This document shows, one piece after another, positions 32,610 to 44,279 of a stretch of 64,000 nt of DNA. The stretch is from Dipteris shenzhenensis (lineage: Eukaryota > Polypodiophyta > Polypodiopsida > Gleicheniales): assembly GCA_047967505.1 (NCBI GenBank), contig CM106538.1. One strand, given 5' to 3'. Every line of letters starts with the position of its first letter. Positions within the stretch are counted from its first letter, which is position 1. The notes below the pieces were generated by a model. The model ran no database searches, was not told the DNA's origin, and saw nothing but the letters and a program-made list of their open reading frames with translations. A program made the translations under genes and the position numbers.

Positions 32610-35327
32610 AGTGACCCGCTGAAATAAGACTCTTGGTTAGCTTAGGCACATGTCTCACATTTTTCAAAACAAATGCAGACCCATTTGCAAAAGAAAACTT
32701 TGTCACTTGCTCCCACTATGTCACATGCATAGTTATTTCTAAGATGCACACAACCTGTCTTTCCACTATCATAATTGGAGAACCATTCCCTATGGGGAGT
32801 AACATGGAATGAAGCACCATAATCGAGAATCCAAAATCCAATCCTAGGAATATGCATCATCTAAAGTGGTAAGCAAGTCTGTAGGTATAGACTAGACATG
32901 AAGAGAATATCATTGTCACTATTATCAACAGTGACTGACTGCATTGATCTCCTCGGTCTTCATTTTTCCTTTTTCCTCCCTTGGACTCTCTTCCTTCTTA
33001 TTTGCACCCCAATTTGCATTCTTTTTCTTATACTTTTGTTCTCTTTTTAGCTTGTAGCAATCCTTTTTCATGTGGCCCTTCTTGCCACAATGGTAACACT
33101 CATTTTTCTATGCCTTGGATTTGCTACCAGACTTCCCTCTTTCTTGGGACTTCCCCCTAAACTGTGATCTGCCCCTTTGCGCATTTAAGGTTGCATCCTG
33201 ATTGTTGCCTTCCATAGACTTTTGTATAATCTCCTCGGGGCCAACAAGCTACCCACAACATCATCAAACTTCAGTACTCCACCAAGTGCATAGTTACTGA
33301 GACAGGTGTACGAAAGGTATCCCATGAGGATGGCAATGAACACAAGAGAAATATTGCCTTAGTCTCCGCATTAAAATTCATCTTCTAGGCTTGAAGCTGG
33401 CTAAAAATGATATTGAATTCATTCAAGTGAGAAGCAATGGAGACCCCTTCCTTCATCTGTAGCCAAACAACCTCTTCATGAGGCATACTTTATTAGAGGC
33501 AGTTTCCTTCTCATAAGTGGCACATAATTTCTTCCATAAATCTGCCGTAGTTTACTCATTTACCATTGTGAAATAAACTAACTCTACAAGATGAAGTCTA
33601 ACAGTAGACTTTGCTAATGCATCCAACTCATTCCAATCATCCTCAAACATATTTGCAGGCTTAGCTCCAAGAGTTTAATCTGCTTCTTTTGAATAAGCAC
33701 ATCCCTTATCTATTTTTTCCACAAAGAAAAGTTTGTCCCATCAGACTTTTTAATGCTGAAAAAGTCCTTTTCAAACATGGAAGACGATGCCATGATGAAA
33801 ATGAAACAAAATCCCAAATGCTAGTACCTGCAAGAGAGAAATCACACCAAATACCAGGTGCACCCCAATGTGTATACCAAAATGGAAGATAATATCACAA
33901 ACCTCAAAGTTTCAAAGCATCAAAAAAATTTGAATCATGTGCATATACTACGCATTCATATGAGCAAACCCGGCCCAAAAGAAAATGCCAACTGCAATGG
34001 CAAAACAATGGCAATCCCAATGCCAATAAGTGACAAAATACCTCAAGCATAAATGTTGTCCATGAGCATATGCATCAACAAAGTCTCATACAAGAGCACA
34101 GAGCACAACCTGTGCATCCACTACAATATGCCAAAGCTATCCCTTAGCATAAAATAGCATCTGTGTGCTAAACGTCCATAAATAAAGCATCCCACAAGTA
34201 ATCTGGGTCTATCATCACATCCAACAAGGATTGCAATGCATCCAAATGGCCCATAAAGCATCCATTGCAACCCAATGCAAACCACCAATGAGTGCACATG
34301 GCTCAGATTGCAACCAGAGTGATTTGCATAAAGTATATCCAAAAAATCATGGGCCCATGGTAATGACCGCTAATGAAAATAGAACCTGGGATGTCTCAAA
34401 ACATGGGCGTCACTGCATAATCGAACTCAGCACAACAACACAATCTACAAATATCTCTCTTCTACTGGAACTCCAAAATCTCATCTGAGGATGGAGTAAA
34501 AGCCAATCAATGCTTGCATCTACTTGCAAAAATGAACCTTAGGAAAACTAAAACATAAGGGGTGGCCTTATCTGCCACATGGCAAACAATGAGAAGGTCT
34601 TGAAACCTTTGAGAAATTTCTTGCAAAGAGAAGATAGAAAAAACACAGAGAATCACAACTGCCTCGGTTCTTCACAGAATGGCAAGCAGCTTTGTAGACA
34701 GATATTTCAAGGAGTCTTGGATCCAAGGGGACAGACAACTCTACAAATGGAGGCTCGGATGTTGAGATCCCACTCACACAGGAAATGACAAAATGAAGAT
34801 GTTGGAGTAGACAAAGCTTTACCACAGCTTCAGAACTTCACGTAATCGGAAGCAGCCTCACAGGTAGAAGTTTTGGACTGCTTTCGATCCACTGTGAGTG
34901 TCTGAACTGCAAATGGTGGCCTGGATATGGAGATCCAACACACAAAATCCGCGCAAGATCTTGAATTTCGTCACTTTTTGCAGGAGCTATAACTGAAAAC
35001 TCGGATGACAGAGATGTAAAAACAAAAAATGAAGTACTCAAAGTCTTCTACAACTTTTCTTTTGATATAAGGTGAGATTCAGCTTCTAGGATCAAAGACT
35101 CTTAGGTCTAAAATAGACTATCTTTTGCCTCTAAAACCACTTGTTGGCTTGCAAAAAACCACTCAGAGAATTTTCCAAAGGTTTCTACAAGATCTTTGCA
35201 CACTAGGATGCAAGTAGAGTCACCAAAGAGCTTCTCCTTCCTCCCTCAGAGCTATAGTAGTAGACTTTAGGCTTCAGTAGGCTCACACCCGAGCTTAGCT
35301 ACTAGAACACCCGCACTCTGATACCAG
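32610..35327 (-). mobile_element. 5' part of a copia element (PBS, leader, gag, protease), truncated
   Basis: The primer site TGGTATCAGAGTGCGGG reads on the minus strand at 35326-35310. A leader of about 1.5 kb leads to a gag ATG at 33793 (MASSSMFEKDFFSIKKSDG). The gag has a CCHC knuckle CYHCGKKGHMKKDC at about 33101-33053, and the protease reads ILDYGASFHVTPHREW at about 32840-32790. The usual catalytic D-S/T-G is changed to DYG. Several stops are present, including a TAG in SKA(stop)KNECYHC. Nothing of integrase or RT follows, so the element is cut off at the protease. The 5' LTR should lie above 35328, but its far edge cannot be set. Confidence 0.8.
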
Positions 35328-35560
35328 TTGAGAGATCTCAACAATGGAAACAGAACAAAAGAAGGTGAGAGAGAGGGAGAGCCAGAAGAGAGAGCCACAT
35401 AAGTTTTGGTGGGTGTAGAACACCCTAATCTTCTACGTTATCCATATATATATGTTGTTTGAGTATTGTACATAATTGGGTTAAGGTACAGTGGCCTTTA
35501 ACCCCCACATGCGCCTGCATGCATGACAAATGGCACTTCATTAAAGCTCTAGCCCACCTA
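35328..35560 (-). repeat. Probable 5' LTR of the minus-strand copia fragment
   Basis: The segment adjoining the PBS, with a TATA-like run ATATATATATGG near 35440-35455. The outer boundary is unknown, and no second LTR was found. Confidence 0.35.
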
Positions 35561-36599
35561 AACAAGGACAACGCCAGTTGTCCTTGGGCCCAACTTTTAG
35601 ACCCCTCTCTAGTGCCTATGCCTTGCCCTTAGGACCTAGTGGTGCACCTAGACTTAAGCACACTCCTGTCAGGTGCTTGTTTTGGTCATTTTGACCCCTC
35701 TAAGAGACCAAATTCAATGATTCAAAAGTCATTGTAGGGTTTTCACTTGCTCCGTAAACAATGATGATGAGACAAAATCACCAAATTCCATACCAAAATA
35801 GTAGAAAACATTTAGGTCCTTGGACATAGCATTTATGACACACTAAAAAACACTCGAGTGGGAACTTCAAAATGTCACATTATCTGTTTCACGATTTATA
35901 TCTCCAATTGAATTCTCGACCATATACTAGTTCTGCTTATCACTCTAGAATTTTTTAATTTTGAGCCAAGAAAACAAGAAAATTATGAATTTCTACAAGG
36001 ACCCAAAATGAGCTCCACTTTTTCCTAATGCCTCATGCCAACTTCCTTGATTTGCACTTCTCTGTGTCCACTGTGATCTCCTTTGATCTATCTTTGGCCT
36101 TCCTTCATGTGCATCCATTGGAATCACCTATGGTGCCAATTCGCGAGGTTGGCCTAATTCACATCCTGTCATGTCTTCCCATGTTGCATCGATCATCGTC
36201 TTCCATTCTTGGTCCATGGTCCCTTTATTGCTTTCTTTGGATTGATAATGTCTTTCTTTCCTATCTAGCTCCTTTGTTAGTTAATTCGGCTTCACCAACA
36301 TTTTGACCCAAAACATACAGTCTTTTAGAACGCCTTTGTGTATTTCCTATTTGTTGGCCTTCTTTTGGTCTCGCGTGGTCCATGGATACAGTTTGGTGCT
36401 CTTCTCGCTTAGTTGGAGTCAATTGCTTCGCCCATGGTTCTACTAACTTGATATGTTTCTTTGTTCGGCCACACTTCATCCTTCCTTCTTTGGTCTATTG
36501 TTTGCTACTCTCTAGATCAAGTCTACCTATCCTTTTGGCCCGCCCTTTGTGGTCCCTCTTGATACCAAGATTCTGCCCATGGATAGAAGAGGCCTTTCC
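35561..36599. other. No recognisable gene
   Basis: Unassigned sequence between retroelement remnants. Confidence 0.4.
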
Positions 36600-36870
36600 C
36601 TTTTATAGCTTTTTGGCCATCACATCCACCTAGATTCCCTCGTCCCCTTGCACCTCGAGCCCAGATTTCCTCAGCCATCCCTAGCCTGATGACACCCCTA
36701 CACCACCATCATGTTGACCAGTCTCGATTGCCATGCTCTGTGGCGCTTGTCAGTCTATCCTGCCACACCTGTCATTTCGTTGCCTCTTGGGATATCCACC
36801 TTCTTGGCTTTATTGCTTCGCTTGGCTGGTGCTTCGGCCTTTCGTCTTTCTTGGTCACTTCCATCACTCG
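36600..36870 (+). repeat. Dispersed repeat, copy B
   Basis: The partner of 31162-31405, in the same orientation. The two copies flank the minus-strand copia fragment, so they may be ends of one larger interrupted element. Confidence 0.65.
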
Positions 36871-37750
36871 TCGCTTTTGCCTTGGTTGCTATTGTTTTCT
36901 CCTTCTTTGCCCTTTTGCCTTCGCCCTTTGTCCTTCATCTTTGTGTTCTTTCTTTTGGAGCTAAAGCTTCTTTGTAGCTCCTTGGACTTGTTCATTTTCA
37001 GCTAGATGATTCATTTGTCACCTACATCTTTGTTCTTCATCTTCACTCCTAATCTTTTGCCTTTGTCTTCAATGTTAAGGTCGCTTTCCTTCAACACTAA
37101 CACTCAATTTCTATGGCTTAGTATAGAAAATCATTATAAGTATTTGCGGGGCTCATGATCTCCATGAATCATAGATCAAAATTCAACCCACTTAGTAGCA
37201 AGCTTCCATGATGGTGTCATCTAGCTCTCTATTGAGCTGATTTATCAGCATTTCATCCAAAGCAACACAAATTATAAGACAAAATCATTCTTCTTGTGCG
37301 TGGATTGTTAACACATGTTTGAACATCCTATTCATTGATGTCCTCCTTATATTTCCTTAAAAGGGCCTCTTCCATTTGTTCTTAATTCTTAAATAATCGA
37401 TTCTTACTTGAACTATTGTTGGATAGCTTTTTGTTAGGGTGGACAGGAAGTAGCTCACGTGGTCTTCTTCTTCCAATCCCTAAAATATTGAAAATTTCCT
37501 TAATCCTTGAGGAGTAACATCCTCCTATGTAAAATGCTTAAAGCAAAAACTTCCCTCCATTGTGTTGGTACCTTTCTTAGCCATATGATGAGAGTTTCTT
37601 TATTATGGATCCTCCTTGCCCTTTTTGCCCTTGTGGTTGGGGTTGATTGCCTACTTGGGCTCCTCTTTACCTTGTTGGCAAACTTTCTCATGCATAAATA
37701 ATTTCATGATGTCCTTTCCCTTTTGCTCTGCCTCATCTAGGTTGGTATTT
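36871..37750. other. No recognisable gene
   Basis: No supported feature. Confidence 0.4.
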
Positions 37751-38081
37751 TGTTGAGAGTTGTGGTGCCATGAGCACATGTAGAGCAAAGGTATGAGTAA
37801 AGGGCAAGCTGTCACATGGTGTGGAGGAGATATCCCACATGTGAGCATGCATATGGTTGTAATTACCCACTCCTATAAAAGGGAGGTTCATTTGAAGTAA
37901 TATCAATCAAGCACTTTCACTATCTCAAGATTCTCTTTATGAATCCAAGCTAATCTATCTTGGAACCTAATTGACTTGAGTTATAGATCATGATCACTCT
38001 TAGGATTCATCCACCTTAGATTAGTATTGTCATTAGAGTAGATCAGGGCCCATAGGAGAACTCAGTCCATGTGTTTTCACA
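37751..38081 (+). repeat. 5' LTR (331 bp) followed by copia PBS
   Basis: TGTTGAGAGTTG...GTTTTCACA, with a CCTATAAAAGGG TATA box near 37873-37885. It is immediately followed by TGGTATCAGAGC at 38082-38093. No gag, pol or second LTR follows, so it is the left end of a truncated or non-autonomous element. Confidence 0.75.
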
Positions 38082-38093
38082 TGGTATCAGAGC
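38082..38093 (+). other. Primer-binding site
   Basis: TGGTATCAGAGC, abutting the LTR end. Confidence 0.85.
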
Positions 38094-39264
38094 ATAGGTT
38101 TAGTTCTCCTAGGCTAGTTCATTGAGTGTTCTTGAGAGATTTTTTTAAGTTCATTCATTCTTTTTTAGGACATTCTTAGAGACGGTCTCTCTCAACTTCC
38201 CTAGAGCTTGCCTGGTCTCAACAAGATATAACTCTTGCTCTGAATCTCACACATCGAGCTGTTTCTTTGACTTCTGACATTGCGAGCAGAGGCATTGGAT
38301 AGTGACGTTTGAGAGTTAAACTCTCAATTCTTTGAGGGCTAGCGAGACAGCGGCTTCTCCACAAGGAGGAAGTAGGGGAGCATATAATCAAGAGAAAACA
38401 TGTAGTCAAAAGCATGTAGCAAAAGGGAGGGGCGACCAGACGACCATGCAAATGACCAAGCATCAGCAGGTGTGCTCACGAATGGCTGTCAACCTTCAAC
38501 AACTCCTGTATCTTCGGCCACTTGAGCTCATCAACATCGGTCAAAGAGCAGCATCAAACGGCAACCAGCTGAGCGTGGTGCCACATCTTGTGCTGGAGCT
38601 TCTTCAGCCGACCTTCTGCTCCTCCTCTGTAGAACATCAACGCAAGCCCGACTCTGTGGCTGTGTAATAGAAACTATAGTCTCCACCCTACATGAAGAAC
38701 CTCTACGATAGCTCCAAATGGCCTGCAAGCCCGTCTTCTCTCCAACCAACACCTTGGTAGCAGAACTGCTCCAAAAATTTCACCGGCTCTGCCTTCTGCC
38801 AATGACCAGCGGAGGCTTGGGATCGTCGCTGTTGTCGGCTCATTCGAAATTGCTGGGCTGCCTCGGGTACATGCGGCTGAATCAGCTGGTCATGTGCGAT
38901 CCGCAGCGCACACAACAGAATCAACACGGGGTCTCCTAAGGCAAAGGCTTCACCGTTTCCCCTCAGCACAACCCGGTCGATTTCAAGAAGAAGAGGAACA
39001 AAAGCACCACCTAGTAACGCAATCATCCATGCAAAAGAAATAAATATTTTCTCAGTGTCAATGTCTAGGGCTTGACAAACGATCTCAAACCTCATTTTTT
39101 AAGGAGGTCACTCAGAAATAGTTGTGCTCGACCAGATTTTCTTGCTCTCCAGGAGGTTAAAGTGGGAGGAGGTGGCAGCTAAAGCAAATAGATGAAAAGC
39201 GGGTGTGGTTCACTTCAGAACATGAGGAAGGCAGAGGAGGCGCAACTTTAGGGGGTTTTGTCCA
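38094..39264. other. Internal sequence of truncated element, no clear gene
   Basis: The minus-strand frame at 39095-38703 is open for 130 codons and has a hydrophobic stretch, but no family is recognised. It may be captured sequence. Confidence 0.35.
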
Positions 39265-39594
39265 CCTAAGCCAGTTCATAGTTAGAACTTAAATGGCATT
39301 TGGTTCGAATGGAATTGGGATTGAATTTAATCAGGGCAAATTGTCCTGCCATATATTTTCAATTTATGCTCCCAATTCAGTTCGTGGTAGAACCATGCTG
39401 TGGGATAACAATCTTATTGACAATTCATAGTTAGAACCTAAGCCAGTTCATAGTTAGAACTTAAATGGCATTTGGTTCGAATGGAATTGGGATTGAATTT
39501 AATCAGGGCAAATTGTCCTGCCATATATTTTCAATTTATGCTCCCAATTCAGTTCGTGGTAGAACCATGTTGTGGGATAACAATCTTATTGACA
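39265..39594 (+). repeat. Tandem duplication (172-bp period) of a LINE endonuclease fragment
   Basis: Copy 1 is 39265-39436 and copy 2 is 39437-39594, nearly identical (one C/T difference noted). Both encode GIEFNQGKLSCHIFSIYAPNSVRGRTMLWD, an endonuclease/exonuclease/phosphatase-fold segment typical of plant LINEs. Confidence 0.85.
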
Positions 39595-40186
39595 TGACCC
39601 CAGCACTCTTGAAACCTCTGACCTACAAGAAAACACAAGAACTACCCAACGTGAGGAATCCGAGCAAGCTACTCACCACCCACCCATGACACCCACAGGA
39701 TATGATCCCGAATCAGGAGATCTCCCCTCCGAGCCACGATCTAAGCTACTGGCACGAACTCCTAACTAGATCCTGACCAACCTAGTGTCCCATACCACCA
39801 GGTGGCGCCTAGAGGATCTACTGCTGTGGCTTGGGCTACGCTAACAAGTAAACGCGCATCTGCGTCTCGATCCGAGATCAGACCTAGCACTAGGGAACGA
39901 GACTTGCTCCCATCGGCTCCTTGAAGATTGAACCTTTGGGCCCCTTTTATAGGCTCGGGCCCAATGTGCCAAAAATAGCGAAGACCTCTATCTGGTTCGT
40001 ACCCTTGCCAGTCAACACGAGAATCAAGCCTGCCTAGCCCTAAGCCTCCCCAGGCTACTTGAGCTAGTCTTGTGTACCCCGGTACATGTTCAATCCATGC
40101 ACATGACATGCCTAGCCCTAAGCCTCCCCAGGCTACTTGAGCTAGTCTTGTGTACCCCGGTACATGTTCAATCCATGCACATGACA
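39594..40186 (-). repeat. 3' LTR of Ty3/gypsy element
   Basis: On the minus strand it starts TGTCATGTGCATGG at 40186 after a purine-rich stretch (GAGAAGGGGAAG), has CCTATAAAAGGGGCC near 39950, and ends GGGGTCA at about 39594. It contains a 78-bp tandem duplication. Confidence 0.65.
40031..40186. repeat. Exact-looking 78-bp tandem duplication
   Basis: 40031-40108 and 40109-40186 match over TGCCTAGCCCTAAGCCTCCC...CACATGACA. The duplication spans the 5' edge of the LTR. Confidence 0.93.
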
Positions 40187-41138
40187 TACTTCCCCTTCTC
40201 TAAGAACTCTCCTGAGTTCACAAGAAAACCTAGGAATGTCCTCTGGAGGTTAGGTAATGTCTCCCATGTTGCATCCTCCTCAACATGATCCTTCCACTTG
40301 ATCTTGTATTCCGTGATAGTTCTATTCTGAATTTGTCTTTCATGAGATTCAAGAATATACTCTCAGCTTCGTGTGAGAAAAGTCAAATCAGTGACCTCTA
40401 TTATTTCTTGAGAAGAAACAAGGTGATCATCCGCACCCAGTAACTCTTTTACTCTATTGACATGAAAGACTGGATGTACTTTAACATCAGGAGGCAATTC
40501 TAGTTTATATGCAACTGGTTCAATTCTTTTAATAATCTTGAAAGGACCGCAGTATCTGGGGGATAATTTCGGAACCAAACCAATACTTAGGCTCTTGGAT
40601 TCCTTGGGAATACGTAAATATACCATCGTCCCTTCAAAGTACTATCTGGGTGAACTATGTCTATTAGCATAAAATCTATCCCGATCTTGGGCACTTCTAG
40701 TAGACTCCTTGGCAAACTGCAACATTTCTTGCATGTCTTGCTTGCAGCATCATTTTGAATTCCTATGAACCCAACCATAACTGCTGACTTAGGTTGAAAC
40801 CCGTACATAAGCATAAAAGAATTGTAACCAATACTTAAATGCTTTGCACTGTTGTAAGCAAATTCGATCATGGGGAGATAATCTCCCCATGAAGACAGTC
40901 TCTTAGAAACATATACGCGAAGCATATCTTCAACCAATTGGTTAGCCTTCTTTGTACTGCCATTAGATTGTGCATGATCTGAGGAACTCATACTTAGACT
41001 AGTTTTCAACTTCTCAAAAACAAGTGTGCAAAAGTTACTTGTAAACGAGTCCCAATCACTAACTATGTCAGAAGGCAAACCATATAGCTTAAACAGTTGG
41101 TCCACAAACTTATGGCAATGTCTCTCCTCCCTTTGCAC
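40187..41138 (-). pseudogene. Ty3/gypsy chromovirus pol 3' end: integrase and chromodomain
   Basis: The integrase core comes first on the minus strand: FKLYGLPSDIVSDWDSFTSNF and MLRVYVSKRLSSW, then IEFAYNSAKHLSIGYNSF. The GPY/F-type module [20 protein letters not shown] and [16 protein letters not shown] follow (40626-40363). A chromodomain ends it (about 40360-40240): ILESHERQIQNRTITEYKIK and WKDHVEEDATWE. A single TGA separates module and chromodomain, explained by CGA to TGA. The catalytic glutamate position reads NGSTKKANQ, with Lys where Glu is expected. The 5' side ends abruptly at about 41138 inside LINE sequence, so only the 3' end survives. Confidence 0.88.
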
Positions 41139-42249
41139 TTAAGCGCTCAATTAAGCAGGGATGTCCCACTACTTTTTGCTATTGCAACAGACTCGCTTGG
41201 GTACTTGATACAAGATGAAGCAAACAAGGGCCCGATTAGCAATGTTCAGGTTGAAGGAGGTGTGCATATTATCTGCCAACAATTTGATGATGACATCAAC
41301 CTTACCCCAAGAAATGCTGACCAATTATTAGGAAATGTTGTAAAGTGCTTGGAGGTCTTCTGCATTGCCTCCGGTTCGAAAATTAACCCCATGAAAATAA
41401 AAGTATTTTCGTAACCAAGAACCCTCCTCCCTAACTCTTGATTGATAAAGGGTGCAAGATCATCAAGGAGGGAGAAATTTTCAGACTTCTCAGAATTCCA
41501 ATGGGATTCAAGTGTTCGAACAAGGAAAGATGGGAGTGGGTAGTTGATAAAATCAGATCCAAAATGCAAAAATGGCAGGGACTTCAATCGACTCTTATTA
41601 AAGAAAGTTTGTACTTAATCTCTATGTCTACCCGTCTCTAATCTATTTTATCTCCTGCCAGAGAAAGGTTTTGACCAAATTAAGAGACTTTTTCAGACCT
41701 TTCTCTGGGGAGGAGAATTGGGCCCAAAAAAAAAGGTCAAAGTCAGGTGGCAAGTTTGTACTCTCCCGAAGTCTGCTGGGGGTTTGGGCATTGTAGATAT
41801 TGAAAAATCCACAGCCACGTTTATGGCTCAATGGATCCTGAAAGCCTATCACAATTCGGGTTCAGTCTAGGCCACCCTAATTCTTAAGAATATCTCAATA
41901 GTAAAGATCACTAGATGTAAACATTGGAAAAAACTCCCGCTATGGGGAGCTCTCTTTGGGAAAGAACCGTGCTTGGCTAAAGGGTCTGACTTGTGGAAAG
42001 GTATGTGGAAGGCATGGGAATCCCTGAAACCATTCTTAATCTGGAAAGGGTTCACTAGAAAGACAGCCACGTTTTGCAGCCAGGACTCCATCTGGTTCTC
42101 GACAATTTGGAGCGACAGCCCATTTCTAGACATTTTGCTCAAAGGAGCCACAAGACTCGATAAAAATGGAATCAAGGTCTGGGATGATATCTGGAATCAT
42201 GGCAGAGCAGATGGCTTGAAGACGAAGTCCTGTATTGTTGCTTCAGGAA

Positions 42250-42510
42250 GAAGTGCAAATAAAGTTACACGGTGGGAAGCATGAGGATGATGGTGATGAC
42301 GAGAAGGCTTTCATAGTGGAGCAAAGGTGGCAGATCGAAGCAACATAAAAGGAAGATGCCAAGTGTGAGGACAGGGACACTTCTAATGGTGACACCAAGA
42401 AAAAGAGCAAGCGAAAAGAAGTGCTTCTGTTGCAACATCCTGGACACTTTGCTAAGGATTGCAGGAAGAAGCAGCAGATCAAGGAAGGAGGAAGGCCATA
42501 AACCCAAGAG
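42250..42510 (+). pseudogene. gag zinc-knuckle remnant
   Basis: A Lys-rich run is followed by a knuckle split by a one-base shift: KCFCCN in one frame, then GHFAKDCRKKQQ in the next. The spacing fits CX2CX4HX4C. No other gag or pol part is clear nearby. Confidence 0.55.
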
Positions 42511-43972
42511 ACGAGTTGGCTTGGCGAATTTTCAGGGTATGTCTTCTCAGTTTTCATTGAAGACATTAGCAGTATGCTTTGGGATGCTTGTTTGTACAGG
42601 AGCTCTCATTTCCTAGGAGAAGGGAGGTGGAGGCATTCGACGAGATTGCCATAGCAGTTGGTGACCCAGACTTTGAGTTTGGAACACTAACAAGTATAGG
42701 TGATCACAAGGTTTCACTGTTGATACCCACTTGCAGTTTTGCTGGGAGGACCAGGGACCGAACAAATTGAAACCATCGTGGTGGGAGATTGGGATCCAAA
42801 GAACCAGAGGAGTAAGCTTATGCCCATGGAAGATTGTGTGATGTTTTACCAATGGTGTCACTTCACTGACGCGTTGAAATAGACTCGGAGGACTTGGTGC
42901 TTCGCAAAATTCAAGAGGTATCGGATGGAAGTTTTAGTACCTGGATCAAAAAGAAGCAGTTGACATGTTCAGGTTCAGCAGTACCAGTGACAAAAGGTGC
43001 TGCCTAGATGAATCCTGCATTTCAAGATGGCTCACTTGTTTGGAGCCAGACCTGATGGAGCAGGAGCTAGACTCCTGCAAAATGTTCTAGAGAGCTTCTC
43101 CAAGAGAGCAGACAGAGCTGCTGCATCAATGTGCGGGTGTGCATCCACTTTGTGTCGGTGGAAGGGGGTGCTGGAATATGAGGTTCACCTCCCCAATTGT
43201 GACCCGGGAGGGCCTGCATCAGTGCGCAGCACCAGCAAGAGCAAGTCTGACTGTACAGCACGAATGGCAGCAGGTACAGGTGCCACATGCATCAGCAGCA
43301 ACCATGATCTGGGACTGCCAGAGGACCCACAACACAGGTGCCTGGTAAGCAGAGCCTAACCAGTCTGGGTCGGCACACTGCCACAGACTGGTAGGCAGAC
43401 CCACAAACCCGGTCGACTGGTCTGTGGGCAGGTTGGTTGACTGGTCATTACGGGCCAGTCATCCAGTTTTCTGGGGTTTCTCTATAAAAAGGGCCCTATT
43501 TGCATGGGTCCAGGCATTCTTTGGAGCTTGGATTGGGCTGCATCCAGAACAGCCAGGAGGAGCTTGGAGAGTCTACTCAGCCTGCAGACCACATGGCATG
43601 TCTGAGAAGGGGTACCAGCTACACCTGTATATTCCTGCAGGGCAGAGGTCCAAGAGTCTACAGCATCCCTAAGTGCACACCACCACACTGTAGAAGAGCA
43701 TAAGGGTGCAGCAGAGGAGCTTTGTCTGCAGTATACCATTGGAGCAGAACTTTGCAGGAGTGCTCAGCCTTGAGCAGCCTACACACAGGCGCGGATGGCA
43801 GAAGAGCAGGAGTATCTGTCAGAGGGTGCACCAAACAGCCTAGTTTGGTGCCTTACCTCAGGGATAGATTCTAGAGGTGTCGGTATATATTTTCACAAGT
43901 TTTTTGCACATGGCTTCTACCTTTATATCTACACTGTTTTGGCTGTACATCTGAGCTCTCTTTCAGATCTGT
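42511..43972 (+). other. Probable LTR-retroelement 3' part / LTR
   Basis: Slightly GC-richer than its surroundings. TCTATAAAAAGGGCCC at about 43480-43496 looks like an LTR TATA box. No coding domain is recognised. Confidence 0.35.
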
Positions 43973-44279
43973 CCTCCTCTTACTTTCAAAGAAAACATGT
44001 GTATGAGTTGTGTTCTGTCTCTCTCTTGTGATCTCGGGGTATGTCTTCCGCTGTGAGAGTAGTTTTGGCCCTAACCAAGCAACCTACCACTAGTTTTCCA
44101 GCGCACTCACCCGCTCACTTTCCATTCCTCCTCTTACTTTCAAAGAAAACATGTGTATGAGTTGTGTTCTGTCTCTCTCTTGTGATCTCGGGGTATGTCT
44201 TCCGCTGTGAGAGTAGTTTTGGCCCTAACCAAGCAACCTACCACTAGTTTTCCAGCGCACTCACCCGCTCACTTTCCAT
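43973..44279. repeat. 154-bp tandem duplication
   Basis: 43973-44126 and 44127-44279 match over CCTCCTCTTACTTTCAAAG...CACTTTCCAT with no difference seen. It is the third local tandem duplication within 5 kb. Confidence 0.93.

Larger units (their letters stand above)
39290..42280 (+). mobile_element. LINE (L1-type) remnant split by a chromovirus fragment
   Basis: The endonuclease fragment (39290-39594) and the RT C-terminal part (41100-42280) lie on the same strand, either side of the gypsy piece. The RT side reads LLFAIATDSLGYLIQDEANK, QFDDDINLTPRNADQLLGN, FCIASGSKINPMK, then LRIPMGFKCSNKERWEWVVD, KSTATFMAQWILKAYHN and KVWDDIWNHG. These are standard plant LINE thumb and connection-region phrases. 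Frameshifts and stops are frequent. The middle of the RT is missing, so the arrangement reflects insertion plus deletion. Confidence 0.8.

Noticed and set aside
38332-38667. Plus-strand 111-codon ORF after the lone LTR
   Set aside because: Composition and text show no domain. Probably a chance frame in element leader sequence.
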